Of a DNA stretch of 64,000 bases, positions 21,511 to 32,299 are shown one piece after another. The notes beneath the pieces were generated by a model. It did no database searches. It was given only the letters and a program-made list of their open reading frames with translations, and had not been told where the DNA came from. The DNA lies in the NCBI GenBank assembly GCA_017654935.2, contig CM065713.1, positions 11,982,555 through 12,046,554 of the forward strand, read 5' to 3'. The DNA comes from Phymorhynchus buccinoides (taxonomy: Eukaryota > Mollusca > Gastropoda > Neogastropoda > Raphitomidae). Position 1 is the first letter of the stretch, and every line of letters begins with the position of its first letter. The position numbers were made by a program, and so were the translations under genes.

Positions 21511-21831
21511 GTACTGGAGGGAAAGCATTTTTCTCTGAAAATATGTGGGTGGTTCAGGAGACCTTGTTTCATGGTGGTCTCAATCATGGACCAGGAGCCC
21601 TTTATGGTGATCAGGAGGCCATTCCTCTTAAGGACAAACATATGCAAGAGGCAAAGCCTTCAAGGCTCACTCGAACAGGCACATGTGGGACAACAACAAA
21701 AGATTGAGGGGGGGGGGTGTCTAAAGTACAAGATTGCCAATAACATTTTAAAGCACAAATGAAACTATCGTTAATGGATACTTATTAAAAAAATAAATAA
21801 AAAACAAAGTTGAAAAAAAAAAGTGCCCATG
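21511..21831. other. Unassigned sequence
   Basis: Contains a short internal near-repeat (tggtggtctcaatcatggac / tggtgatcaggaggcc) and an A-rich stretch at 21780-21825. No coding or mobile-element signal that I can name. Confidence 0.4.
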
Positions 21832-22200
21832 CCGAGAATCGGACCCGGAACCATTGGCATGAGAGACAGACGCTCTACCAATGAGCTATCGAGGCTTTCA
21901 GTGTTGATGAGTTTCTTAACTCATGTTGCCTGTTGAATACTCTCTAACCCACTAATCTAATGTTAATGTTATCTGTTTACAGTGTTGTTTTAAGTATATA
22001 ATTATTCAAATCATTATTGTTTGAAAGCTTGCATAGACATATATATGTGTGCAAAGTTTGAACAATGCATGCCTTCTATTTCCCGAGAAAATGCCAACGT
22101 TAAAGCTTTGGACGCAAACACACACACACACAACCGAACAACTATCATACTATAGACTCACTTCATGTTAACTTCGTTAACACGAGTGAGCCAAAAACTG
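21832..22200 (-). mobile_element. tRNA-like dispersed repeat M, reverse copy
   Basis: The minus strand starts with ggctcactcgtgttaacg and ends in a tRNA-like stretch (21840-21896). That stretch has an A box-like tagctcattggtagagcg and a T arm ccggg-tccgatt-ctcgg that pairs fully. The acceptor pairs only partly and the anticodon arm does not fold, so it is a tRNA-derived relic and not a working tRNA gene. The same unit lies forward at 36485-37045, there split by a MITE. Confidence 0.65.
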
Positions 22201-22418
22201 TTAACATTTGGGAAAAGACCATCTCCACACATACCCCATTCTGACATTTGTTTTTCTACATTCACTCTTCTCTGAATTCAGAGAATTCTCCGATAATTAC
22301 CATTGTCTGATAGATAGCAAAGAGAGATCGGTTATGTTCAACACAGTGTTTTGTTCATAGCAAAGAGAGATCAATTATGTACCCAAAAAAAACCAACAAA
22401 AACGACAAAGACACCCAC

Positions 22419-22496
22419 TGTATTGCGCTGGCTGCGGGTCTCTGGCCGAAGGAGGAGTAGACGTCCTTGAGCTGAAGCTTCAGCACCTGAGGTTCC
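22419..22496 (-). CDS. VPS13: VPS13 exon, EPQVLKLQLKDVYSSFGQRP
   Basis: 78-nt exon with acceptor acggtttgttgcag and donor gtgggt, one base in and two out. It reads EPQVLKLQLKDVYSSFGQRP, AASAI plus the start of Gln. The matching VPS13A place reads ELVDIVIEEFSTLIVQRPG followed by AQAIK. It is the most N-terminal exon I can identify. Its own upstream partner is not found between 22497 and the gap, so it lies in the gap or, if the left contig is inverted, on sequence not shown. Confidence 0.88.
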
Positions 22497-22504
22497 CTGC
22501 AACA

Positions 22505-22816
22505 AACCGTTATAACATTCAACAGCTTTTACAACACCATCACAGTTTCAGTGCCCCTGCTGTTCGGAATTCCCTCCCAGTCGATCTCCGCCATGAACCA
22601 ACTATCTCTACTTTCAAAGCTAAACTCAAGACTCACTACTTTCAAACCTCATTCGGTTTGTAAATCTGTCCTCCTTGATCTTGTACCTGGGTGAATGATT
22701 GGGTAATAATGTCTTGTGTGACTGCGGGTGTATCAGTGAATGGAAGCGCCTTGAGTGTAAAATAATTATACAAAGGCGCTATAGAGATGCTATCAATTAT
22801 TATTATTATTATTATC
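22505..22816 (+). mobile_element. LINE 3' end, short fragment
   Basis: Plus-strand frame reads FSAPAVRNSLPVDLRHEPTI, STFKAKLKTHYFQTSFGL then stop, the LINE C-terminal pattern WNSLP...FK...LKTH. It is followed by a tail with gcgccttgagtg...aaaggcgctatagagatgc and (TTA)n. It is 5'-truncated and inserted 8 bp from the VPS13 acceptor at 22497, close enough to affect the branch-point region. Confidence 0.85.
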
Positions 22817-22827
22817 ACTGCCCCCCG

Positions 22828-23035
22828 CAGGCCTGTTTACCCCCTACACAAGTCTTGAGTAGTCTGGTTAGCTGAAATGAGTAGTTTGGGTGCAAAATGT
22901 GTAGTTCTATTCGCTAAACCATCAAACAATGTTCACTGAAAATGAGTAATTAGAGCATTATTTTCAATTTTGAAGAGTAGTAGAGGTCCAAAATGAGTAG
23001 AAAACTACTAAAAAAAGAGTAGAGTAAACAGTCTG
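22828..23035. mobile_element. MITE family A, copy 2
   Basis: Ends CAGGCCTGTTTACCCC and GTAGAGTAAACAGTCTG, with the gagtag-rich interior of the family. Slightly diverged from 8838-9051. No clear target duplication. Confidence 0.78.
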
Positions 23036-23073
23036 CAACACCATCGGTCAAGGCTTAGCGCGCACCTGAGTCG

Positions 23074-23460
23074 TCTTTCTTCTTCTTCTTCTGCGTAGCC
23101 CCCGGGCCATAAGGCCACAATGGGTACGTATGTGTCCGTTTTCCAGTTTTCACTGGTCTCCTCGCTGCATTCAGCTGACACATTCCGATTTCAGGAGGAG
23201 CTCAAAGGAGAAAACTATATGGAATTTTTTTTTTAATTTTTTTAGGGGGGGGGGGGGGTGAAGGCAAGAGAATGGGCCAAAAGTCAGAAAGATAGTAGAT
23301 GACAGTAAGCAAAGGGAAAAGGCATAGTCAAAATAGAGTGACAGATTAGAGGAAGTTACAAGCACAGAGGTTCCAGAAGGTGGGGGAACTATTTGCACAG
23401 AAGACCCCAATACACACCACACACCCCGGCATCCCCACAGGGGGACACCTAAGTCTAATG
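23074..23460 (-). mobile_element. Two SINE-like repeats (K then L), reverse copies
   Basis: 23074-23208 is the K family in reverse ((TTC)n tail, ggccataaggccacaatggg, cactggtctcc). 23236-23460 is the L family in reverse (gcaagagaatgggcca, gtgacagattagaggaag, tccccacaggggga). The pair order K-L, both reversed, also occurs at 42985-43330, so they may move as one unit. Confidence 0.65.
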
Positions 23461-23701
23461 CGCCCGAGTCCCATATTTTTTTCGAACTATAAGTCCACCT
23501 GATAATAATGTGTTTTCTCAAAATGGCCGACGCTCCACCCTACTAACTTTAAATGCTCATAACTATGGAACGGAAAAAGAATGGTACTTGTATCATTAGA
23601 AAGAGAATTGTCTGATGTTTTTAAATGTATAATTTTCTCAGAATGGTCAGTTTGACACTTAATGTCCCTTTCGTGGTGCTGGGTCACATATATTCAATTG
23701 C

Positions 23702-23735
<34 letters not shown>

Positions 23736-23755
23736 GCTTCTATAGCGCTCTTCGA
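23461..23755. other. AT-rich sequence with (AAT)n LINE-type tail
   Basis: 23699-23755 has (aat)n next to aaagcttctatagcgctctt, the hairpin end found in LINE tails. The rest is unassigned. Confidence 0.5.
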
Positions 23756-23975
23756 TGAAATGAGGCTTTATATTACTTCTTAGCGACACGAAAGGGCGAT
23801 AATTTTAGGACTGAGTCGACCATGCCACCTAGTGATGAGTCAGGGGCAGATAATTTTCTGAAGCTATATACTACTACTTCCTGACAGCCAAGGGTGATAA
23901 TCTTACGCATAGGTGGCGCACGCATCTCAGTGCATGAGACAAGGGCAGAGTTTTCAGTATAAAGCCTCACTGGGA
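23756..23975. mobile_element. MITE (family Q), copy 1
   Basis: Ends tgaggctttatattac and gtataaagcctca are inverted repeats. Interior words gcgacacgaaagggcgataa and agcagataattttctg-type recur in the copy at 44258-44684. Confidence 0.75.
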
Positions 23976-23989
23976 ACAAAAAGAGCTTG

Positions 23990-24223
23990 TTAACCCCTTG
24001 ACTGCCAGAGAAAATTAAAGAAAAAATCATTGGGCAATATCATGCCATGAAAAAGACAACTGATAGAGAGCCAATCTGGCAAAATGGTCTGGGGATATAA
24101 CTCTCTTGACTGTGTTAGAGCAAAAGCCAGCATATCAGAGTTATTCCTCTTCATCTGATGACATCATCAGTGATGTCATCAAGTCAGTACGTGATGAACG
24201 TTATATGGCACTCAAGGGGTTAA
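23990..24223. mobile_element. TTAA-flanked MITE (family J), copy 2
   Basis: TTAA + CCCCTTGACTGCCAGAG at the left and CACTCAAGGGG + TTAA at the right, with the same gatgacatcatcagtgatg core as 13312-13539. Confidence 0.82.
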
Positions 24224-24417
24224 TGGTTAAAATATTTTATTTCATTTTATTGTGATGAACACACAAAAAAACCTCTCACGTTGTTGCTGGTAATATTTCG
24301 GAAATGTATTGGCTTCCCTTTATCAAACACAATCATGGACTAAATTAAAATAGGCTGTGTGTGTGCCACACTCCAGGTTAAATCTTATTTCATTTTATTG
24401 TAAGCATTTCAAGCAAA

Positions 24418-24780
24418 ATAATAATAATAATAAACGGATATTTATATAGCGCTTTTTATCGAGCACAAAGCGCTTTACAATCAGTATTGAAACACTCACA
24501 CACGCACAACACACACGCACAAAAGACACACACGATATACACGTACGTGCACGCACGAGAGTGAACGCGTTCTTGCACACAGACATACACACACATACCC
24601 ACACACATTTCATCAAACACACAGAAAACACATTCTCACTGAAACGCACACAAACTTACTCAAGCATACACTTGCACAAACACGTGCACACGCACACACA
24701 CACGCGCACTCACATACACAAAGCACTCACGTGTACTCACACTCACAGACACATACTCACACACAAAATAAAGAACAAAG
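24418..24780. repeat. LINE-type tail and CA-rich tract
   Basis: 24418-24490 shows (aat)n beside tttatatagcgctttttatc and caaagcgctttacaatc, a LINE or SINE 3' hairpin in reverse. It is followed by about 270 bp of imperfect CA/CG repeat. Nothing else is seen up to 24950. Confidence 0.65.
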
Positions 24781-24949
24781 TTTCTAAATTCATATCAATG
24801 TCCTTCATTCACCCAGTTATTTTGTATGCACGGTACGATTCAGTTATTCCACAGTCGTGTATACTTACTCCTCATTAGTTTCACGATGAAAGTGCATAGA
24901 ATGATTTAGCCATAGAGCATGCTTATAACATACAATAGACATACATGTC

Positions 24950-25700
24950 TGCATTGTTACAAATTCGGGACTTTACTGGTGTGTTGCACTGCCTCCGGGC
25001 ATTGCCTCCAGGATCGTTCCTCACCATCTTTGTATCTACTAATGTCCCCAAATGTGTCTGTTCCAGACCGGAGGAAGTTAAACAGACTGTAGTACCTCCA
25101 GGATCGTTCCCACCATCTTTATATCTACTAATGTCCCATATGTGTCTGTTCCAGACCGGAGGACGTTGAACAGACTGTAGTACCTCCAGGATCGTTCCCA
25201 CCATCTTTATATCTACTGATGTCCCATATGTGTCTGTTCCAGACCGGAGGAAGTTGAACAGACTTTAGTACCTCCAGGATCGTTCCCACCATCTTTATAT
25301 CTACTGATGTCCCATATGTGTCTGTTCCAGACCAGAGGACGTTGAACATATTTTAATACCTCCAGGATCGTTCCCACCATCTTTATATCTACTAATGTCC
25401 CATATGTGTCTGTTCCAGACCGGAGGACGTTCAGCAGACTTTAGTACCTCCAGGATCGTTCCCACCATCTTTATATTTACTAATGTCCCATGTGTGTCTG
25501 TTCCAGACCGGAGGACGTTGAACAGATTTTAGTACCTCCAGGATCGTTCCCAGCATATTTATATCTACTAATGTCCCATATGTGTGTCTGTTCCAGACCG
25601 GAGGACGTAAAACGCAGACTGTAGTACCTCCAGGATCGTTCCCAGCATCTTTATATCTACTGATGTCCCATATGTGTGTGTTCCAGACTGGAGGACGGTC
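24950..25700. repeat. Tandem array, about 90 bp, 8 units
   Basis: Unit tacctccaggatcgttccca, ccatctttatatctactaat, gtcccatatgtgtctgttcc, agaccggaggacgttgaaca followed by ga(c/t)t(g/t)tag. The first unit differs and joins gcctccgggcattgcctcc...agtaaagtcccg, which recurs in reverse at 44440-44510, so the array grew from a dispersed repeat. The open frame with EVLQSVQRPPVWNRHI repeats is not a recognised protein. Confidence 0.85.
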
Positions 25701-26009
25701 AAGCAGATTTTCATCTAGAGCATGTTTTACTCCGCATCATGAAACCTAACATTAGTATGCTTTTAACTCTTCTAGCACCATGTGGCGAAGAATACATTCG
25801 TCCTTAGACATCACTCATTACACTCCCACCAAATGCAAAGACATTCACTGCCAAGCACCCTGCCATGATGTTTGTCTGTTTTCAGAGCTTATGTCACTGT
25901 TTCTTCCGTTAAAGCAACGCATACACACTCCCAAAAAACAACAACTTAAAAAACAGTTACTCCCCTCTTGTCTGTTGATGCGCAACGGACAACCACGAAT
26001 GTCAAAACA
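25701..26009. other. Unassigned intron or intergenic sequence
   Basis: Short open frame on the plus strand (MWRRIHSSLDITHYTPTK) without splice signals or family similarity. Nothing else is seen. Confidence 0.4.
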
Positions 26010-26740
26010 TACCGTATTTTACAGACCATAAGGCGCACCTGATTATAATTCAGATTTGTTACCATATTTTTCGGATCATTAGCCGCTGCTGTGTATAAGG
26101 CGAATAGGGCAATTTTCAAGAAAAATCTGGAAAAAAAATAAAGTAAAAGGCGCCCTCGTTTATAAGGGCAACTAGCAAAAGAAAGTCGAAGTTTGAAGCC
26201 CGTACACGTCCTGTAAACGCTTACCGGCCGCCATTACTTTTTGCTGTCATAAATGAGAGTTGGCTCCCTTCTCAAATAATCGAAAACTTCCGTTTTTGCG
26301 ACTTCCGGTTGTTGTGTTTGGACAATTCTTCACGAAAACTGATAGAATTATGGCATTTTAAGCTCTACAACAATGCTTTTTACATCCAATGAAGGGTTAT
26401 GGCATCTGTTCGGACGGTATCTCGGACGATTATAATAGGGATTTTGAAGCATTTTAACGTGAGTATTCGTCATATCAGCAACTCGTTACCACTTTCGATG
26501 TTGTGACTCACAGTAGAACTGTACTGAGTACGGGCAATCGTTGCCTCTCTTCTCACGATTTTTGTTCACTAATAGGGCGCCCTCGTTTATTAGGCGCATA
26601 GGTTGAAATTGGAGAAAAAAATATTACCTTTATAGTCAGAAAATTACGGTACTCTCTATTATCAGTCACATTATAAGGCGCAGGGGTCTTGAGTCTGGGG
26701 GAGAAAGTATCGCATTATAGTCCGAAAAATACCGTACACG
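26010..26740. mobile_element. Nested MITEs with ACCGTATTTT ends (family S)
   Basis: Outer ends accgtattttacagacca and tagtccgaaaaataccgt. Inner ends taccatatttttcggatcat and tatagtcagaaaattacggta. Both carry aaggcgc motifs next to the ends and gcgccctcgtttat. The inner part recurs at about 34125-34620 and 61064-62006. It keeps a conserved stretch whose minus strand reads MTAVMAVGKRLQDAYGL in the other copies. Confidence 0.7.
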
Positions 26741-26936
26741 GCGCCTATAAGATTTAATGATCAATCATAATACCCATGGATGATTTTAGGATTAAAAAAG
26801 AAACTTATCAAATAGGATTTGTGCAGACCTGTTTACCCCCTTACACAAATCTCGAGTAGTCTGTATAGCTGAAAGGAGTAGCTTTGTTCATTAAAACTAT
26901 CAAACAATGCTCGCTGAAAAAAGAGTAGTTATTTAC

Positions 26937-27524
26937 GATGGCTTGGAGTCAAAAATGGAATATATTTAGAAAGCCCATTGCCGTATCATTGAACACACTT
27001 ACGAAAAACTAATAACAGTATTCAGGCATGGGAATTAGAGAAGACAAAAAATGACTGAAAATTGGGGTCTGGAAGCAGTCATAGGAACAAGGAATAAAAA
27101 AACAAAACTGAAAACCGTGTGTGTTGGGATAAGGCCCCCAGAAAATGAAGCTTCTTCTGTTATCTAAGCCTTAAAAACAGCATTAGAAATAAAACTGATA
27201 TATTTAGTTCATTTTGCATTCATTTATAACCAATAACTAAGTTTTACTCATTGGGCTTCTTTTTTTTTATATCATAAATGTCCTCTTCGACCATCAAAAA
27301 AGCTGAAAATTGCAAAAAAAAAAGACTGAAGAGGACCATCAAAAAAAGCTGAAATCAGCCAAAAGACTGGCAATCCCCATGCCTGTAGTATAAAAAAAAA
27401 GACAGCAGAAATATAAAAAAAGCATAACCCCCTTTAAATATGTCTGCAGTCATTGTTTGATACAATTTACTAGTTTTTGTAATAAGTCCAATAAAAAGAT
27501 AGTCCGTTTTGACTCCAAGCCATC
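26937..27524. mobile_element. MITE family B inside A, itself split
   Basis: Ends GATGGCTTGGAGTCAAAA and TTTTGACTCCAAGCCATC. The uninterrupted family member at 36526-36757 is 232 bp. The extra length here is the insertion at 27023-27385. Confidence 0.85.
27023..27385. mobile_element. MITE family C inside B inside A
   Basis: Ends CAGGCATGGGAATT and AATCCCCATGCCTG. A reverse copy at 49501-49857 has a clean 6-bp duplication (aagtta). The interior has actgatatatttagttc and gaagcttcttctgttatc words shared by both. Confidence 0.85.
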
Positions 27525-27633
27525 GAAATTTTATTATTGATAAGGAATGAGGTCCAAATTGAGTAGAATACTACTCGAAAAGAGTAAATGGATCTGCTTG
27601 TGCATTCTTTAAATAAACCAGAGCACACAATCC

Positions 27634-28133
27634 NNNNNNNNNNNNNNNNNNNNNNNNNNNNNNNNNNNNNNNNNNNNNNNNNNNNNNNNNNNNNNNNNNN
27701 NNNNNNNNNNNNNNNNNNNNNNNNNNNNNNNNNNNNNNNNNNNNNNNNNNNNNNNNNNNNNNNNNNNNNNNNNNNNNNNNNNNNNNNNNNNNNNNNNNNN
27801 NNNNNNNNNNNNNNNNNNNNNNNNNNNNNNNNNNNNNNNNNNNNNNNNNNNNNNNNNNNNNNNNNNNNNNNNNNNNNNNNNNNNNNNNNNNNNNNNNNNN
27901 NNNNNNNNNNNNNNNNNNNNNNNNNNNNNNNNNNNNNNNNNNNNNNNNNNNNNNNNNNNNNNNNNNNNNNNNNNNNNNNNNNNNNNNNNNNNNNNNNNNN
28001 NNNNNNNNNNNNNNNNNNNNNNNNNNNNNNNNNNNNNNNNNNNNNNNNNNNNNNNNNNNNNNNNNNNNNNNNNNNNNNNNNNNNNNNNNNNNNNNNNNNN
28101 NNNNNNNNNNNNNNNNNNNNNNNNNNNNNNNNN
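27634..28133. other. Assembly gap of exactly 500 N
   Basis: A run of 500 undetermined bases, a round number typical of an arbitrary-length scaffold join. VPS13 exons lie on the minus strand to its left and on the plus strand to its right, so the orientation of one flank is doubtful. Confidence 0.99.
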
Positions 28134-28265
28134 CCTGAGTTTCTACAGCAGCGCCAGTACATCTCAAACCCGCACATGGACGTCAGCATCAGCGACCTTT
28201 CCTCACATCTCCCCCGAACCATTCCATCATGGCGCCGTCTCTGCGGGGCCTTGAGTCCGCAGAAT
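28134..28265 (+). CDS. Probable exon fragment of unknown gene
   Basis: The first bases after the gap are open for 44 codons and end at a good donor (aat then gtgagt). The reading is PEFLQQRQYISNPHMD, VSISDLSSHLPRTIPS, WRRLCGALSPQN, with G/C-rich third positions such as cag, cgc, tac, atc and gac like those of the VPS13 exons. The 5' end is in the gap. I find no VPS13A/C segment that matches it, so it may be a lineage-specific VPS13 insertion or part of another gene. Confidence 0.45.
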
Positions 28266-29315
28266 GTGAGTTTTTTGTGTGTGTTTTTTTCTCCCCCCCC
28301 CCCCCATCCCCCCTCCCCCGGCCGCTACCCAGTCAATATCTTTCTTGCGAGAATTCTCGTCGTTTGAATTCGAAAACCTCGGTATCTCGATTTTTTTAGT
28401 TTAGAATACCTAGTCAGCTCTCTCCATTTTCCCCGACACCCTTCCACCAAAAGCTCGTATGTAACGACTTTCTATTGGGGGTAAACGAGTTTTGAAATAG
28501 AAGAAACTTGTGTAAGTCCAAATTCGATCTGGTTTAAGGACAAAAAATTCGTATCTTCGTTCTTTTCAGTCTAAAACAAATCTTTTTGAACAAAATGCAT
28601 ACTACACTCGCAATCTCTTGAACAACATATTCATCATATTAATCAATTGTGCTCACGCGGTTAATTTTTAAAAACAGTTATTTTAATTTTTTCTCAAAAC
28701 TACCAAAATGAGTTGACAAGGTTTTTTGAATTTCAATGACGATGACTTAAATCCTTGGTTGGTAGTAGTTGTAGTAGTAGTGTGGTGGTAGTGAGGAATG
28801 GTGGAAGATTGTATTTGGCATATTCAATTCACAGACTTATCTCGGTGAAATTCGGGCTGCTCTCCCTCTGGAGAAATGCGTCGTGCAAGCGCCGCGTGTG
28901 CCCTTTTTGGGGTGGGGTGGGGGGTCAGGGTGAGGAGGGTGTGTGGCAGACTTGGGAGAACCTAGCTATCATTTGGTCATACCAGGCAGCAGGATTTCTC
29001 CCCTGCTCTATTACCGACTTTTCAACTTCCGTGGGATTTTTACGTGCGTAGAAGCGGCGATACGGGTCAGTACTATCTTTAAGTCCCTATCCGAAGGACT
29101 GGACGGTCCACGTCGATTTTCCCGTCGAACTAGAAGCAAAGGGCGAGGCCGAGATTCGAACCCTGGTCACTCACGCTGCAGTTATGCATTACATTTTGCA
29201 GGCGAACGTATTAACCCTTCTGCCACCTTTGTCCCTATTAGTATTATAACTACTACTAATTAGTATTTCTCCATATTAGTAGTATACGATTACAAATAGT
29301 AGTTGTGGTTGTAAC
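28266..29315. other. Intron-like sequence with SINE-like repeat W relative
   Basis: 28381-28750 is AT-rich with words such as cctcggtatctcgattttt and nothing else. 28830-29200 carries gtgaaattcgggctgctctc, a conserved gcggcgatacgggt...ggaccgt-like block, and gccgagattcgaaccctggt, which is a tRNA B box in reverse. It resembles 18870-18955 and 60860-61060. It is probably a tRNA-derived SINE in reverse. Confidence 0.5.
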
Positions 29316-31959
29316 TACCGTAAAATGCGGACTATAACTATAAGCCGCTACTTTTTTCCTCAACTTTTGGCCCATGTGGCTTATAGACTGATGCGGCACC
29401 TACCCCCCGCGTCCTTATCTGTGGATTTTTTGTCCCATTCTACATTTATCAGAATGATTACATCTGTTTCTGGCCACATTCTTCAGCCTATTTTGAGCTC
29501 AAAACTGGTTTTGGTAATCAACAGATTCCAATCTCATGATTAAAGTGTCTGAGAGCATTAAATACACATGTTATCATAGGATAATTTACATATTTGAAGA
29601 ATATATGCTTCATACAATTGTGTCTGCGGCTTATTGTCTAGTGCGTCTTATATGTGAATAAATAAATAATTTAAGGGATGCGGCTTATAGACAGGTGCGC
29701 CTTATAGTGAATAAATACCTCCTAGTTTAGTACAATTTAAGGGACGCAGCTTATATACAGGTGCGTCTTATTTATGTGAATAAATACTCATAGTTTAGTC
29801 ATGTACGGGACAAGCGCTTATATACAGGTGGCGGATTATATTGAATAAATACCCATTTTAAGTCACTTTAGGATGCCAGCATTATTACACGTGCTTCTTA
29901 TTTAGTCCTCATAATTTAGTCAGGGACGCAGTGCTTACTATTTAGTCAGGTGCATGTCTTATATACAGTGCTTCTTATAAATAAATCCTCATATTTAGTC
30001 AATTTAAGGGACGCGGCTTATATACAGGTGCGTCTTATATGTGAATAAATACCCCATATTATTAGTCAATTTAAGGGATGCACTTATATACAGGTGCGTC
30101 TTATATGTGAATAAATACCCCATATTTAGTCAATTTAAGGGATTATATACAGGTGCGTCTTATAGTGAAATAAATACCCCTCCTATTTACACAGGTTAAG
30201 CGATGCATCTTATATACAGGTGCGTCTTATAATGTGAATAAATACCTCATATTTAGATCAATTTAAAGGGATGCAGCTTATATACAGGTGCGTCTTATAT
30301 GTGAATAAATACCCAATATTTTGTCAATTTAAGGGATGCGGCTTATAAACTGGTGCGTCTTATATGTGAATAAATACCTAATATTTTAGTCAATTTAAGG
30401 GATGCAGCTTATATACAGGTGCGTCTTATATGTGAATAAATATAATATTTAGTCAATTTAAGGATACCTTATATACAGGTGCGTCTTATATTAAGGGATA
30501 CTTATATTTTTAGTCAATTTAAGGGATGCAGCTTATATACTGGTGCGTCTTATATGTGAATAAATACCTCATATTTAGTCAATTTAAGGGACGCGGCTTA
30601 TATACAGGTGCGTCTTATATGTGAATAAATACCTAATATTTTGTCAATTTAAGGGACGCGGCTTATATACAGGTGCGTCTTATATGTGAATAAATACCTC
30701 ATATTTAGTCAATTTAAGGGATGCGGCTTATATACAGGTGCGTCTTATATGTGAATAAACTACCTAATATTTAGTCAATTTAAGGGATGCGGCTTATATA
30801 CAGGTGCGTCTTATATGTGAATAAATACCTCATATTTAGTCAATTTAAGGATGCAGCTTATATACAGGTGCGTCTTATATGTGAATAAATACCTCATATT
30901 TAGTCAATTTAAGGGATGCAGCTTATATACAGGTGCGTCTTATATGTGAATAAATACCCCATATTTAGTCAATTTAAGGGATGCAGCTTATATACAGGTG
31001 CGTCTTATATGTGAATAAATACCTCATATTTAGTCAATTTAAGGGATGCAGCTTATATACAGGTGCGGCTTATTTATGTGAACTGATGCGGCTTATATGT
31101 GAATAAATACCTAATATTTAGTCAATTTAAGGGATGCAGCTTATATACTGGTGCGGCTTATATGTGAATAAATACCTCATATTTTGTCAATTTAAGGGAT
31201 GCAGCTTATATACAGGTGCGTCTTATATGTGAATAAATACCTCATATTTAGTCAATTTAAGGGATGCGGCTTATATACAGGTGCGTCTTATATGTGAATA
31301 AATACCTAATATTTAGTCAATTTAAGGGACGCGGCTTATATACAGGTGCGTCTTATATGTGAATAAATACCCCATATTTAGTCAATTTAAGGGACGCGGC
31401 TTATATACAGGTGCGTCTTATATGTGAATAAATACCTAATATTTAGTCAATTTAAGGGGTGCGGCTTATATACAGGTGCGTCTTATATGTGAATAAATAC
31501 CTCCATATTTAGTCAATTTAAGGGACGCGGCTTATATACAGGTGCGTCTTATATGTGAATAAATACCCCATATTTAGTCAATTTAAGGGATGCGGCTTAT
31601 ATACAGGTGCGTCTTATATGTGAATAAATACCTCATATTTAGTCAATTTAAGGGACGCGGCTTATATACAGGTGCGTCTTATATGTGAATAAATACCTAA
31701 TATTTAGTCAATTTAAGGGATGCGGCTTATATACAGGTGCGTCTTATATGTGAATAAATACCTCATATTTAGTCAATTTAAGGGACGCGGCTTATATACA
31801 GGTGCGTCTTATATGTGAATAAATACCTCATATTTAGTCAATTTAAGGGACGCGGCTTATATACAGGTGCGTCTTATATGTGAATAAATACCCCATATTT
31901 AGTCAATTTAAGGGACGCGGCTTATATACAGGTGCGTCTTATAGTCCAGTTTTTACAGC
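29316..31959. mobile_element. MITE family R, copy 2, with 67-bp satellite inside
   Basis: Left end taccgtaaaatgcggactat and right end atagtccagtttttacag. The first 300 bp matches 14277-14681. From about 29640 to 31945 a subterminal unit of about 67 bp (tttaagggatgcggcttata, tacaggtgcgtcttatatgt, gaataaatacctcatattta, gtcaa) is repeated about 35 times. Units at the left (29640-30500) are diverged and deleted, while those at the right are nearly identical. Confidence 0.88.
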
Positions 31960-32299
31960 GTTGTCTTTTGGGTTGTATTGTATTTTGTAATGATTGTGTC
32001 TAATTTTTGAATGTTCGCTGCTTTCTTAGTGCTGATAATATTCAACTCTTTGGTTCATTGATTCACGTAAATATGTGGTTTGTTTTATTTCTAGTTTTAT
32101 TTTTGTTTTGTTTGTCTTGCCCTGGCTTAAAGACTCCAGGGGTCATCCCAACAGCCGAAGCACTTGAACACTATGGTACAAATACATAGTAATGAGAACA
32201 TTACGTTTGTGACCGTTTTTGATTAACCCTGCCGCATGGGGCAGCCACACTCCGACTTCGGAGGATTTTAGACTGACGATGTTATGCTAGGAGCGTGTC
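31960..32299. other. Unassigned sequence with short open frame
   Basis: A short plus-strand open frame (MNVRCFLSADNIQLFG) has no splice support or family similarity. A palindromic gactccaggggtc is present. Nothing further. Confidence 0.4.

Larger units (their letters stand above)
26824..27590. mobile_element. MITE family A, copy 3, split by nested insertions
   Basis: Starts cagacctgtttaccccctta. The interior breaks at about 26936 and resumes at 27525-27590 with aggtccaaattgagtagaat and actactcgaaaagag. The last bases of the right end are altered beside the assembly gap. Confidence 0.75.

Noticed and set aside
21840..21896. Functional tRNA gene on the minus strand
   Set aside because: The T arm and D arm look right, but the anticodon stem does not pair and the acceptor pairs only at three or four positions. 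The dispersed copy at 36983-37040 shows it is part of a repeat.
25780..26031. Short plus-strand open frame MWRRIHSSLDITHYTPTK
   Set aside because: No splice signals, no recognised domain, and the far end runs into a MITE.
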